DNA from: Myxococcales bacterium
Lineage (GTDB): Bacteria; Myxococcota_A; Polyangia; Haliangiales; Haliangiaceae
NCBI GenBank assembly: GCA_016794525.1
Contig: JAEUJY010000083.1
Location: forward strand, 1 to 64,000
DNA length: 64,000 bases
Direction of reading: 5' to 3'
Shown here: positions 18,658-27,560 of the stretch, in pieces
Layout: each line of letters starts with the position of its first letter
Numbering within the stretch: position 1 is the first letter of the stretch
Made by a program: the position numbers and the translations under genes
Notes under the pieces: model-generated
The model's database searches: none
The model's input: only the letters and a program-made list of their open reading frames with translations
What the model was told of the DNA's origin: nothing

Positions 18658-19835
18658 CGCTTCTTGTTGAAGAGGTCGGCGAGCGTGCCGAGCTTGGCGG
18701 GCGCGGGGACGACGGAGGCGCGGGCCTCGGCGAGGTCGTTGGCCTCGGCCTGCTTGGCGGCGGCGGCCATCGAGAGGGCGAGGCGGCGCTTCTCGGGGTC
18801 GATGCCGAGGATGATGACCTCGACCTGCTGGCCGACGGCGACGGCTTCCTTGGGGTGGTTCAGGCGGCGGCCGGCGCCGAGCTCGCTGATGTGGACGAGG
18901 CCCTCGACGGTGGGCAGCACCTCGACGAAGGCGCCGAACGGCTGCAGGCGGGTGACGGTGCCCTTGACGGTCGCGCCGACCACCAGCGACTTGACCGCCT
19001 GGCCCCACGGGTCGTCCATCAGCGACTTGATCGACAGCGCGATGCGCGGGCGCTTGCCCTCGACGGCCTCCTCGATCGACTTGACCTGGACGTCGAGCTC
19101 CTGGCCCAGCTGCAGCACGTCCTCGGGCTTCTCGACGCGGCTGTGGCCCAGCTCGCTGACGTGGAGCATGCCCTCGATGCCGCCGAGGTCGACGAACGCG
19201 CCGAACGGCTTGAAGCCGGTGACCTTGCCGCGGATGACGACGCCGACCTCGAGCTTGCCCTTGAGCTCGGCCGCGCGCTTGGCGTTCTCCTCCTCGAGGA
19301 GCGCCCGCCGCGACAGCACCAGGTTGCCGCGCTCGTACTGGGTGACGCGGAACTGCAGGCGCTGGCCGACGAAGACGCTCTGGTCGGCGACGAACCGCGC
19401 GTCGACCTGCGACGCCGGGCAGAAGCCGCGCACGCCGGCGACGTCGACGTCGAGGCCGCCCTTGATCACGCCGGTGACCTTGCCCTCGACCGGGATGCCC
19501 AGCTCGTGGGCCTGCACCAGCTCGGCCTTGGCCTCGCCGCCGCGCCCCATCCGCACCCTCAGCACCAGCGCGCCGCCGCGCTCGCCGGCCACCCGCGCCT
19601 CGACCTTGTCGCCGACCTTGAGCCGCACGCTGCCGTCGTCGGCGACCACCTGATCGCGATCGAGCACGCCCTCGGACTTGTCGCCGAGGTCGATGAACAC
19701 CGCGTCCTTGCCGATCGACGTCACGACGCCGGTCACCATGTCGCCCGGCTTCGGGCGCTTCACCGGGGCCGCGCCCTTGGTGCGGCCCTGCGCGGTCTGG
19801 GCGAACATCGCGGCGAAGTCGTCGTCGTCGGTCAT
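18654..19835 (-). CDS. S1 RNA-binding domain protein (ribosomal protein S1-like)
   Basis: The protein has 393 residues from the ATG at 19835, which opens an acidic leader (TDDDDFAAMF) before the first S1 domain; the longer open frame upstream is spurious. Four S1 repeats are visible, each with a G-x-V/F-V-D-L-G-type core: GDMVTGVVTSIGKDAVFIDLG, PVEGKVTGVIKGGLDVDV, VIRGKVTGFKPFGAFVDLGG and TVKGTVTRLQPFGAFVEV, with HVSELG and HISELG. At four domains it is shorter than a full six-domain S1, so it may be an accessory RNA-binding protein. Its TAG stop lies in the inverted-repeat element. Confidence 0.92.
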   Translation of the reverse strand: MTDDDDFAAMFAQTAQGRTKGAAPVKRPKPGDMVTGVVTSIGKDAVFIDLGDKSEGVLDRDQVVADDGSVRLKVGDKVEARVAGERGGALVLRVRMGRGGEAKAELVQAHELGIPVEGKVTGVIKGGLDVDVAGVRGFCPASQVDARFVADQSVFVGQRLQFRVTQYERGNLVLSRRALLEEENAKRAAELKGKLEVGVVIRGKVTGFKPFGAFVDLGGIEGMLHVSELGHSRVEKPEDVLQLGQELDVQVKSIEEAVEGKRPRIALSIKSLMDDPWGQAVKSLVVGATVKGTVTRLQPFGAFVEVLPTVEGLVHISELGAGRRLNHPKEAVAVGQQVEVIILGIDPEKRRLALSMAAAAKQAEANDLAEARASVVPAPAKLGTLADLFNKKR

Positions 19836-19958
19836 AGGCGGCGCATCCTTCCCGCGCCGCCCCCCGATGTCAACATCGGGCGCGAGGCCGCCGCCACGTC
19901 GCCGTGGAAGCCGCGCCGCGGGGTTGACACCGCGACCCCGCGAGGTTGTCGTACCCTC

Positions 19959-21635
19959 ATGGAGTTGCCCGCGCTCGCCGCGGTCGTGGTCGCGGCGCTC
20001 GTCCTCGGCTATCGCTTCTACGGCCGCTACGTCGCCGCGCAGTTCGCCCTCGACGACGCCACCGTCACCCCGGCCCACCGCAAGGCCGACGGCGTCGACT
20101 TCGTGCCCACCCGCCCCTTCTACCTGTTCGGGCAGCACTTCTCGGCGATCGCCGCCGCCGGGCCGATCGTCGGACCGATCCTGGCCTGCCAGCAGTTCGG
20201 CTGGCTGCCGTGCCTGATGTGGATCGCGTTCGGCGTCGTCTTCATCGGCGCGGTCCACGACGCGTCGGCGCTGGTGGCCTCGGTGCGCCACGACGCCAAG
20301 TCGATCGCCGAGGTCGTCAAGGTCCACCTCGGCCGCCGCGCCTGGCTGGCGATCCTCGCGTTCATCTGGCTGGCGCTGGTCTACGTCATCGTCGCGTTCG
20401 TCGACATCACCGCCGGGACGTTCGTCACCGGCGACGCCGACACCGCCGGGCTGACCTTCCGCTTCAACCAGGGCGGCGCGGTCGCGCTGGCGAGCCTGCT
20501 CTACCTCGGGCTGGCGCTGATCATGGGCACCGTCGATCGCCTGTGGCACCCGCCGCTGTGGCTGCAGACGCTGATCTTCGTGCCGGCGACGTTGTTCGTC
20601 GTGTGGTTCGGCACCCAGCACTCGACGCTCTTGGTCATGAGCTGGAAGACCTGGGTCGTGATCCTGATGGCGTACTGCGCGGTCGCGTCGGTGACGCCGA
20701 TGTGGCTCTTGATGCAGCCGCGCGGCTACCTCGGCGGCTTCGTGCTGTACGGCGCGCTCGCGGTCGGCGTCATCGGCATCTTCTTCGGCGGCTTCGACAT
20801 CGAGCAGCCGAGCTACGTGCAGGGCTCGCTGTTCGGCAACACCGGCATGTTCCCGTTCCTGTTCGTCACGATCGCGTGCGGCGCGTGCTCGGGCTTCCAC
20901 GGCCTGGTCTGCTCGGGCACGACCTCGAAGCAGATCGATCGCGAGAGCCACTGCCACCCGATCGGCTACGGCGCGATGCTGCTCGAGGCGTTCGTCGCGC
21001 TGATCGCGCTGGCCACGGTGATGATCGTCGCCGGCAAGCCGGCCGGCGGGCCGGGCGCGATCTACGCCCGCGGGCTGGGCAAGTTCATCGCGCTGATCAT
21101 CGGCGACTCGCCCGAGCGCCTGACCATCGCCACCACGTTCGGCGCGATGGCGCTGTCGACGTTCATCTTCGACACGCTCGACTCGGCCACCCGGCTGGGC
21201 CGCTACGTGCTGCAGGAGCTGTTCGGCGCCGAGGGGCTCGTCGCCGCGGTGCTGACGACGCTGGTCACCTGCCTGGTGCCGCTTGGCTTCCTGGTGTTCG
21301 GCAGCTCGGGGCGGTTCCGGCTGTTCTGGTCGCTGTTCGGCACCTCGAACCAGCTGCTGGCGTCGCTGTCGCTGCTCGCGATCTCGGTGTGGCTGTACCG
21401 CGGCGGCGGCAAGCGCCAGGGCCGCGTCCCGTGGTTCACGCTGGTGCCGATGGCGCTGGTGCTGGCGGTGACGGTGACGTCGCTGGTGCTGCAGGGCAAG
21501 AGCGTGGTCTCGGCCAGCCTCGGCTCGACGGCGTGGATCAACGGCGCGGTGTCGGTGGCGCTGCTCGGCCTGGCGGCGACGCTGGTGGGCTACGGCGTGC
21601 AGGTCGTGCGCGGCCGTGGGCCGGGGGCGGTGTGA
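19959..21635 (+). CDS. cstA: CstA-family carbon starvation / pyruvate-peptide transporter
   Basis: The protein has 558 residues with about a dozen hydrophobic spans. Family signatures include GPIVGPILACQQFGWLPCLMW near the start, GAVHDASALVASVRHDAKSI, and the central IACGACSGFHGLVCSGTTSKQI. E. coli CstA and its paralogue BtsT import peptides or pyruvate. The protein is shorter than the E. coli homologues (about 700) but within the family range. Its TGA overlaps the GTG of the next gene, a hybrid histidine kinase, suggesting that transport and sensing are made together. A TTGACA at 19924-19929 may be a -35; I see no good -10. Confidence 0.92.
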   Translation: MELPALAAVVVAALVLGYRFYGRYVAAQFALDDATVTPAHRKADGVDFVPTRPFYLFGQHFSAIAAAGPIVGPILACQQFGWLPCLMWIAFGVVFIGAVHDASALVASVRHDAKSIAEVVKVHLGRRAWLAILAFIWLALVYVIVAFVDITAGTFVTGDADTAGLTFRFNQGGAVALASLLYLGLALIMGTVDRLWHPPLWLQTLIFVPATLFVVWFGTQHSTLLVMSWKTWVVILMAYCAVASVTPMWLLMQPRGYLGGFVLYGALAVGVIGIFFGGFDIEQPSYVQGSLFGNTGMFPFLFVTIACGACSGFHGLVCSGTTSKQIDRESHCHPIGYGAMLLEAFVALIALATVMIVAGKPAGGPGAIYARGLGKFIALIIGDSPERLTIATTFGAMALSTFIFDTLDSATRLGRYVLQELFGAEGLVAAVLTTLVTCLVPLGFLVFGSSGRFRLFWSLFGTSNQLLASLSLLAISVWLYRGGGKRQGRVPWFTLVPMALVLAVTVTSLVLQGKSVVSASLGSTAWINGAVSVALLGLAATLVGYGVQVVRGRGPGAV

Positions 21636-23851
21636 CCAGCCCGCTCGACGCCGCGCTCGACGCCGCCGGCATCATGACGATCGCGCTCGATCGCGCCGGC
21701 GTCGTCCAGACCGTGAGCGCCGCGGCGCAGCTCCTGCTGGCGACGCCGCCCACCGCGCTGATCGGCCGCCGCCTCGGCGACCTCTTGTTCGCCGACCACG
21801 CGGTGATGGCCGACTTCCAGCTGCTGCGCGGCACCGGCGCGACCTTGACCACCGCGTGGAAGTGGCGCACCCCGACCGGCGAGCTGCGCCCGCTGATCGC
21901 CACCTGGCAGCGCCGCGACGACGGCTGGCTCGGCGTGGTCACCCGGGCCGGCGGCGAGGTCGCGCCCACCGGCCTCGACGCCGGCGATCGCAGCCTGCGC
22001 CACCTCGTAACCGCCCAGCGGCTGTCGCAGGTCGGCAGCTTCGCCTACGAGGTCGCCACCGGCCGGGTGCAGTGGACCGACGGGATGTACGAGCTGCACG
22101 ATCGCGACCGCGGGCTGCCGCCGCCGACCACCCGCGCCGAGTACCTGGCGCTCGGGCACCCCGACGACGTCGATCGCCTGTTCGCCGCGGGCCGCGCGGC
22201 GCTCGGCACGTCCGGCGACGCCACCGCCACCTACCGGGTCCGCCGCGCCGACGGCTCGTGGCGCTACCTGCGGGCGCGCATGCGCTGCGAGCGCGCCGCC
22301 GACGGGACGCCGCTGGTGCTCGACGGCGTCGTCGCCGACATCAGCGACGAGCTGCTGGCCCGCGACGAGCTGATCCGCGATCGCGAGCGCGCGCGCGACG
22401 ACGCCAGCGCCAAGACCCGCTTCCTGGCCCAGGTCACGCACGAGCTGCGCACGCCGCTGGCCGGCGTGATCGGCATGATCGACCTGGCCGCCACCGACAC
22501 CAGCGCGCCCAGCCGCGGCGATCACCTGGCCAGCGCGCGCGCGTCGGCCCGCCACCTGCTCGAGCTGATCGACGACCTCCTCGACGCCAGCCGCGAGGAC
22601 TCGTGGAAGATCAACATCGTCGCGATCGACTTCGATCTGCGCGACGTCGTGGCCCAGGCGATGGCGATGGTGTCGCCGCGGGCGCGCAAGAAGGAGCTGC
22701 GCCTGCACGGCGAGGTGCGCGAGCTGCTGACCACGCGGCGCGGCGATCCGCTCCGGCTGCGGCAGATCCTGGTCAACCTGCTCTACAACGCCGTCAAGTA
22801 CACCCCGCGCGGCCAGGTCTCGGTCACCGTCGCCGCCGGCCGCGGCGACGCGGTGGTGTTCACGATCGCCGACACCGGCGTCGGCATCGCGGCCGAGCAA
22901 CAGGCCGCGGTGTTCGAGCCGTTCGTGCAGGCCCACCGCGACGACGTCAGCGAGGGCGTCGGGCTCGGGCTGGCCATCACCCGCGAGCTGGTGACGCTGC
23001 TGGGCGGCACGATCGCGCTGCGCTCCGAGCTGGGCACCGGCACCGAGGTCACCGTCACGCTCGAGCTGCCGCCCGGCTCGGGCAGCGGCACCGATCGCCT
23101 GCGCGCGATCGATCCGATGTCGACGCCGGGGATCGCGCTGTTGCCGGCCAACTCGCGGGCGCTGCGCGTGCTGGTGGCGGAGGACCACGCGACCAACGCC
23201 GCGATCGCCCAGGCCATCCTCGAGCGCGCCGGGCACCGCACGCTGTGGGTCACGACCGGCGCCGCGGCGGTGGCGGCGGTGGCCGCCGAGCGCTTCGACG
23301 CGGTGCTGATGGATCTCGAGATGCCCGAGCTCGACGGCGCCGAGGCCACCCGGCGGATCCGCCAGGCGGAGCACGCCGCCGGCGCGCTGCGGCTGCCGAT
23401 CATCGCGCTGTCGGCCCACAAGCACGGCGAGCTGACCGCGGCCGGCGCCGGCATGGACGCGTTCCTGGCCAAGCCGCTGGATCCGATCGCGCTGGGCGAG
23501 CTGCTCGAGCGGGTCATCGCCGGCCAGCTGCGGCCGCCGATCGATCACGCGGCGCGGCTGGGTCGGGTCGGCGGTCGGGCCGAGCTGGCGCGCACGATCG
23601 TCGACACCTTCCTGTCGCACCAGCCCACGCTGGGCGACGGCGTCGACGCCGCGCTCGCCGCCGGCGACGCCGGAGAGCTGCGCCGGGCCGCCCACGGCCT
23701 GCGCGGCGCGCTGCTGATGGTCGGCGCCGCCGAGGCCGCCGCGGTCGCCGAGCAGCTCGAGCGGGCCCCGCTCGACGACGCGCCGCCGCTGCGCCAGCGC
23801 CTGGTGGTCGAGCTGGCCCGCGCCGGCGCCGAGCTCGTGCTCGCGCGGTGA
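21632..23851 (+). CDS. PAS-containing hybrid sensor histidine kinase with receiver and HPt domains
   Basis: The protein has 739 residues from a GTG that overlaps the cstA stop (GTGA). There are two PAS-like regions (about 8-100 and 130-240). The HisKA dimerisation domain has H270 in FLAQVTHELRTPL. The HATPase has the N box (VNLLYNAVKY) and G boxes (DTGVG, GVGLGLAI). A receiver domain carries phosphoacceptor D561 in VLMDLEMPELDG. A C-terminal HPt domain has H688 in AAHGLRG. There are no membrane spans, so sensing is cytoplasmic or through the coupled transporter. The final output protein of the His-Asp-His relay is not encoded next to it. Confidence 0.93.
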   Translation: MTSPLDAALDAAGIMTIALDRAGVVQTVSAAAQLLLATPPTALIGRRLGDLLFADHAVMADFQLLRGTGATLTTAWKWRTPTGELRPLIATWQRRDDGWLGVVTRAGGEVAPTGLDAGDRSLRHLVTAQRLSQVGSFAYEVATGRVQWTDGMYELHDRDRGLPPPTTRAEYLALGHPDDVDRLFAAGRAALGTSGDATATYRVRRADGSWRYLRARMRCERAADGTPLVLDGVVADISDELLARDELIRDRERARDDASAKTRFLAQVTHELRTPLAGVIGMIDLAATDTSAPSRGDHLASARASARHLLELIDDLLDASREDSWKINIVAIDFDLRDVVAQAMAMVSPRARKKELRLHGEVRELLTTRRGDPLRLRQILVNLLYNAVKYTPRGQVSVTVAAGRGDAVVFTIADTGVGIAAEQQAAVFEPFVQAHRDDVSEGVGLGLAITRELVTLLGGTIALRSELGTGTEVTVTLELPPGSGSGTDRLRAIDPMSTPGIALLPANSRALRVLVAEDHATNAAIAQAILERAGHRTLWVTTGAAAVAAVAAERFDAVLMDLEMPELDGAEATRRIRQAEHAAGALRLPIIALSAHKHGELTAAGAGMDAFLAKPLDPIALGELLERVIAGQLRPPIDHAARLGRVGGRAELARTIVDTFLSHQPTLGDGVDAALAAGDAGELRRAAHGLRGALLMVGAAEAAAVAEQLERAPLDDAPPLRQRLVVELARAGAELVLAR

Positions 23852-23859
23852 GCGGAGTT

Positions 23860-23942
23860 CCTTGGAAGGGGCTTTCGCAAAGCCCCTTCCCCGCCGGGGG
23901 CAAGCCCCGACGGGGCCCCAACCCGAAACGTGAGAGCCCACA
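23860..23942 (+). terminator. Strong hairpin terminator within a dispersed intergenic repeat, copy 1
   Basis: GGAAGGGGCTTT (23864-23875) and its exact complement (23879-23890) form a 12-bp stem with a CGC loop, 12 nt after the histidine kinase stop. The downstream GGGGCCCCAACCCGAAACG...CCCACA block is shared, in the opposite orientation, with 34066-34136. It therefore looks like a conserved terminator cassette rather than a one-off hairpin. There is no U-tract. Confidence 0.65.
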
Positions 23943-24017
23943 GCGCGGCGCCCGCGCCCGCCGCCGGCCCTTGCCCGCGCCGCGGTTCCGGCATTCAATC
24001 GAGGCAAGGGGGTAACG

Positions 24018-24449
24018 ATGAGCTTCTTCGACAAGGTCAAGGCTTCGGTCGGCAAGGACAGCGCCGAGCTCGAGGTCGACATGCAGGCGCGGCCGTCCAA
24101 GCGCGGCGAGTCGCTGCGCGCGCTGGTCCACGTCCGCCCGGGCAAGAACAAGCAGAAGATGCGCTACCTGCGCATCTCGCTCGAGTACACCGGGCACTTC
24201 CAGGTGCCGAGCAAGGACGGTGGCGTGATCAACGTCGAGGGGACGGGCCGCATCTGGTACGGCGACTGGCCCAACACCACCGACGTCATGATCGAGCCGG
24301 GCGGCACCTACTCGTACCCGATCGAGTTCCGCATCCCCAGCGACAGCCCGCTGTCGCACGACAAGCTCAAGTACAAGTTCTTCGTGCGCGCGGACATCGA
24401 CGACGCCAAGGACCCCGAGTTCGCGACCAACTTCGACATCCGCGAGTAG
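24018..24449 (+). CDS. Spo0M-like arrestin-fold protein
   Basis: The protein has 143 residues with a purine-rich RBS (AGGCAAGGGGG). The opening MSFFDKVKASVGKDSAELEVDM closely resembles the start of Spo0M sporulation-control proteins. The rest has the beta-sandwich pattern of arrestin-like domains, with Y-E-x-P in place as TYSYPIEFRIPSDSPLS. It is roughly half the length of Bacillus Spo0M, so it holds one arrestin lobe. Role unknown; a signalling or scaffold function is inferred from the fold only. Confidence 0.6.
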   Translation: MSFFDKVKASVGKDSAELEVDMQARPSKRGESLRALVHVRPGKNKQKMRYLRISLEYTGHFQVPSKDGGVINVEGTGRIWYGDWPNTTDVMIEPGGTYSYPIEFRIPSDSPLSHDKLKYKFFVRADIDDAKDPEFATNFDIRE

Positions 24450-24498
24450 CCGAGCGCCCGCGAGGCGATCCGCGGGTTCGCCGTGGCACGAGCTGCGA

Positions 24499-25200
24499 TC
24501 AGCGGCCCATCAAGAGGACGCGCTGGCTCGCGCCGCCGGGGGCGGTCACCCGCAGCGCGTGGTCGCCGGCCGGCATCGTCAGGTGCAGGTGGCCGCGGGC
24601 GACGTCGGCGTCGGCCTTCATCGCGGTCGCGATCGCCTGGTCGAGCTCGACCAGGAACTGCACGTCGCCGGTCAGCTGGCGGCCGAACGCCTCGCCGCTG
24701 ACGTCGAGCTCGAGGTCGGTGCCGGCGGGCGCCTGGAAGGCGCGATCGGCGCCGACCACGGTGAGCTCGGTGAGGCCGTCGGCCCGCGCGTCGAGGGCGA
24801 ACGAGCTGATCGTCGCGACCTCGATCGGCAGGTAGTCGATCTCGTAGCCGGCGCGGTCGATCACGATCAGGTCGGCGCGGCCGGCGCCGGTGCCGAGCAT
24901 GCGGAACTCGGGCTCGCTGCCGAAGGTGTCGGCGTCGATCACGTCGATGACCCACGGCGCGCTCGAGACCAGCTCGAGGTCGGCGGCGCTGCGGCCGTTG
25001 GTGCCCGACAGCCGGATCGTCAGCGCGCCGCCGACCGCGACGCCGTCGTCGAGGTCGCAGCCGAGCTGGCCGCAGTCGTCGGGGGTGAGCTGCACGAGAC
25101 CGTTCTTGCCGGTCTCGACCTCGTTCCACTGGCAGGCGGCGGTGGTGGCGAGCGGGAGGGCAGCGAGGAGAGAGGCGAGGAGGCGAGGAGTAGTCGGCAT
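24499..25200 (-). CDS. Lipoprotein with Ig-like beta domains
   Basis: The protein has 233 residues with lipoprotein signal and lipobox TTAAC (C23). The mature region has Ig-like strand patterns (GGALTIRLSGTNG, SSAPWVIDVIDADTF, GRADLIVIDRAGYEIDYL, DGLTELTVVG). A cysteine pair CGQLGC lies near the N-terminus of the mature protein. It has no enzymatic motif. Convergent with the Spo0M-like gene. Confidence 0.72.
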   Translation of the reverse strand: MPTTPRLLASLLAALPLATTAACQWNEVETGKNGLVQLTPDDCGQLGCDLDDGVAVGGALTIRLSGTNGRSAADLELVSSAPWVIDVIDADTFGSEPEFRMLGTGAGRADLIVIDRAGYEIDYLPIEVATISSFALDARADGLTELTVVGADRAFQAPAGTDLELDVSGEAFGRQLTGDVQFLVELDQAIATAMKADADVARGHLHLTMPAGDHALRVTAPGGASQRVLLMGR

Positions 25201-25324
25201 GCCCCTCGATAGAGCAACCGCGATGCCGACCCCCGCGCCACGCCAACCCTGCGGAACCAGGCCGCCCGACCGTGAACGGCCGACGACTATGAGGTGTGCC
25301 GCGGCGCGCCGGCCGCGGCGGCGA

Positions 25325-26719
25325 TCACATCGCGACGCCGACGCCGAGCAGCACGTACAGGATGCCGGTGCTGTAGTCGCCGGCCATGTCGGGGTTGCGG
25401 TTCTTGCCGCTGGGATCGACCGTGCGGGCGGCGGTAGTGCGATCGAGGTAGAAGACGTGGCCGAGCGTGCCGTTCAGGATGATCTTGCCGCTGCGGAACC
25501 GCGCGCCCAGCTGGGGCACGACCTTGTCGGAGTCGATCAGCGCCGGGTCGAGCGTGCTGTCGGGCACCGCGTTGGTGTCGTACAGGATGCCGCCGTTGAG
25601 CGTCAGCGTCTCGCTGACGTCGTAGCTCGCGCCGACGCGGATGCCGTAGACGTCCTTCCACGCGCGCGGGATGTTGACGACCAGCGGGCTGGTCTCGACC
25701 ACCATGCCGTCGGCGTCGGGCTCGCACGCCGACTGCGGCGCGCCCGGCGTGACGATGCACTGGTTCTTGAACTTCGACCAGCGCTGCATGTCCAGCGAGG
25801 CGTGCAGCACGACCTTCTCGGCCGCGCGCCAGACGCCGGCGAGGCGGACGATGTCGGGGAGCTCCTGGCGCAGCTCGACGTCGCTGGCCGCCGGCGGGCT
25901 GTCGCCGAACTGGTTGGTCAGCGTGCCCGACAGCGCGATCTCGCCGAACCCCGGCTGCGAGTGGTACGAGAGGCCGACCCGCGAGCACGGCGTCGGCTTC
26001 CACATCAGGCCGAGCGTGGCCGACAGGTCGATGCCGTTCACCTCGAGCAGGCTGCGGCCCTCGGCGATCGAGCCGTTGGCGCGGACGAGGTCGTCGGTGC
26101 CGTCGACGTTGCGCGCGCGGACCAGCGAGATGTCCGACTGCACGATGTTGAGGCCCGCGCCGACGCCGAAGCGCCCGTCGCGGGTGCGCCAGCCCGCGGC
26201 CAGCGTGTAGAACAGCGAGCGCTGGGTGCCCTCGATCGAGGCCCACCGCGCCGAGCTGTCGACCGCGCCCGGGTAGGTCGCGTCGTTGGCGAACCGGCTG
26301 TCCGAGTCCCACGACGCCTGGCCGCCGAACGGCACGCTGACGCTGACGCCGACGCCGAGGCCGGGCAGGAAGCCGTTGGTGACGAACCCGATGAACGGGC
26401 TCACCAGCGGATTGCTGAGGGTCGCCTCCCCCGAGTTGCGGTTGATGGCGTCGGTCGGGGTGCCGGTGCCGGCGTTGTCGATCGCCGCCGGGTCGCGGTT
26501 GTAGGTCACCCGCCGCTGCGCGATGAAGCCCTCGATGTAGGCCTGGGTCCCCTCGGTGTACGCCAGGCCGGCGGGGTTGAAGTACGTCGCCGTCGGATCG
26601 CTGGTCGCCGCGTGCCCGTCCTCGCCGCCGAACCGGGTGGCGCCGAAGCCTCCGGCGTGGGCCAGGGCGGGGGTCGCGAGCAACAGGAATACAGTGGAGA
26701 CTGGCGTGATGGATCGCAT
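25325..26719 (-). CDS. FadL/OmpP1/TodX-type outer-membrane transporter
   Basis: The protein has 464 residues from the ATG at 26719, chosen because it begins the signal peptide (VSTVFLLLATPALAHA); in-frame upstream ATGs would add a non-signal leader. The mature N-terminus GGFGATRFGGEDGHAATSDPTATYFNPAGLAY carries the NPAGL motif of the FadL hatch domain. A long run of amphipathic beta strands follows. FadL proteins carry long-chain fatty acids or other hydrophobic compounds across the outer membrane. The substrate is not predictable. Divergent from a lipoprotein gene. Confidence 0.9.
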   Translation of the reverse strand: MRSITPVSTVFLLLATPALAHAGGFGATRFGGEDGHAATSDPTATYFNPAGLAYTEGTQAYIEGFIAQRRVTYNRDPAAIDNAGTGTPTDAINRNSGEATLSNPLVSPFIGFVTNGFLPGLGVGVSVSVPFGGQASWDSDSRFANDATYPGAVDSSARWASIEGTQRSLFYTLAAGWRTRDGRFGVGAGLNIVQSDISLVRARNVDGTDDLVRANGSIAEGRSLLEVNGIDLSATLGLMWKPTPCSRVGLSYHSQPGFGEIALSGTLTNQFGDSPPAASDVELRQELPDIVRLAGVWRAAEKVVLHASLDMQRWSKFKNQCIVTPGAPQSACEPDADGMVVETSPLVVNIPRAWKDVYGIRVGASYDVSETLTLNGGILYDTNAVPDSTLDPALIDSDKVVPQLGARFRSGKIILNGTLGHVFYLDRTTAARTVDPSGKNRNPDMAGDYSTGILYVLLGVGVAM

Positions 26720-26785
26720 GAGGGCTCGCGGGTCGGGTGGCATGGGCTTGACGGCGGGGTACAAACCGCATGAAAGTTTGCAGGC

Positions 26786-27445
26786 ATGCTGAAAGCGTTG
26801 TCAACCCGAGGTGCGGCCGCCGTGGCGCTCGCTGTGAGCTTGGTACCGGTGGCGGCGTGTGTCGACGCCAAGGGTCGCTTCGACGAATACGACGAGCGCT
26901 TGCCCCACATCGACGCGAGCACGATCGACTCGCCGATGGTCGACATGCTGCCCGACATCGACGGCGACTGGCTCCTGGCGATCAATCCGTCGGTGGCGCC
27001 GGGTAGTTACGTGCAGCTGCGGGTCACCTGGAACATCACCTCGAGCGGCGCGACGGGGACCCTCGACGGCAGCTACCAGCCGCTGCGGACGTTCGCGATC
27101 CCGGCCGACTCGCCGGCGCGCATGCCGGTCGGCGATCCGTACGTGGTCAACGGCGTCGCCGTCGACAACACGGCGAGCTTCTCAGCACATATCGTAGGAA
27201 CTCTTCCGGGGGACGCGAACGCCGCCTCCGGCACCGAGTACCCCGCCGACATCACGCTGGCCGGCTCGATCAGGTCGATGGACTCGGTGTGCGGCACGGT
27301 CTCCGGGACGGTTGGACCGCTCAACGTCGCCGGCTCGTCGTTCGCGGCGATCCGCATCACCGGCTCGATGCTGCCGGCCCCGGTCGCCGAGTGCCCGGCC
27401 GCGATGGTCGACGCCGGCGTCGACGCGCCGATCGACGCGCCCTGA
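26786..27445 (+). CDS. Predicted lipoprotein, function unknown
   Basis: The protein has 219 residues with lipobox VAAC (C25). The body is beta-rich (SYVQLRVTWNITSSGATGTLDGSY, DITLAGSIRSMDS), with a cysteine pair flanking the C-terminal half and a D-A-P-I-D-A-P tail. It is divergent from the FadL-type gene, and the 66-bp gap contains a CAAAC-N9-GTTTG inverted repeat at 26762-26780. The two may be co-regulated. No family recognised. Confidence 0.7.
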   Translation: MLKALSTRGAAAVALAVSLVPVAACVDAKGRFDEYDERLPHIDASTIDSPMVDMLPDIDGDWLLAINPSVAPGSYVQLRVTWNITSSGATGTLDGSYQPLRTFAIPADSPARMPVGDPYVVNGVAVDNTASFSAHIVGTLPGDANAASGTEYPADITLAGSIRSMDSVCGTVSGTVGPLNVAGSSFAAIRITGSMLPAPVAECPAAMVDAGVDAPIDAP

Positions 27446-27491
27446 GCGCGGCGCGCCGGTCGACACGGCGCACGACCTCCGAGAAACGACG

Positions 27492-27522
27492 ACGGGCCGC
27501 CCGCGGTGAGCGAGCGGCCCGT
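27492..27522. terminator. Bidirectional terminator between convergent lipoprotein genes
   Basis: ACGGGCCGC (27492-27500) pairs perfectly with GCGGCCCGT (27514-27522), and GGTTCTTCCT follows on the plus strand. It sits between a plus-strand gene ending at 27445 and a minus-strand gene ending at 27561. Confidence 0.6.
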
Positions 27523-27560
27523 GGTTCTTCCTGACTCCTACCCCGCCCGGCCCGCCGCGA

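Noticed and set aside
18476..18670. Short plus-strand ORF inside the inverted-repeat element
   Set aside because: It runs through both nested repeats and into the S1 gene on the other strand and has no ribosome-binding site.
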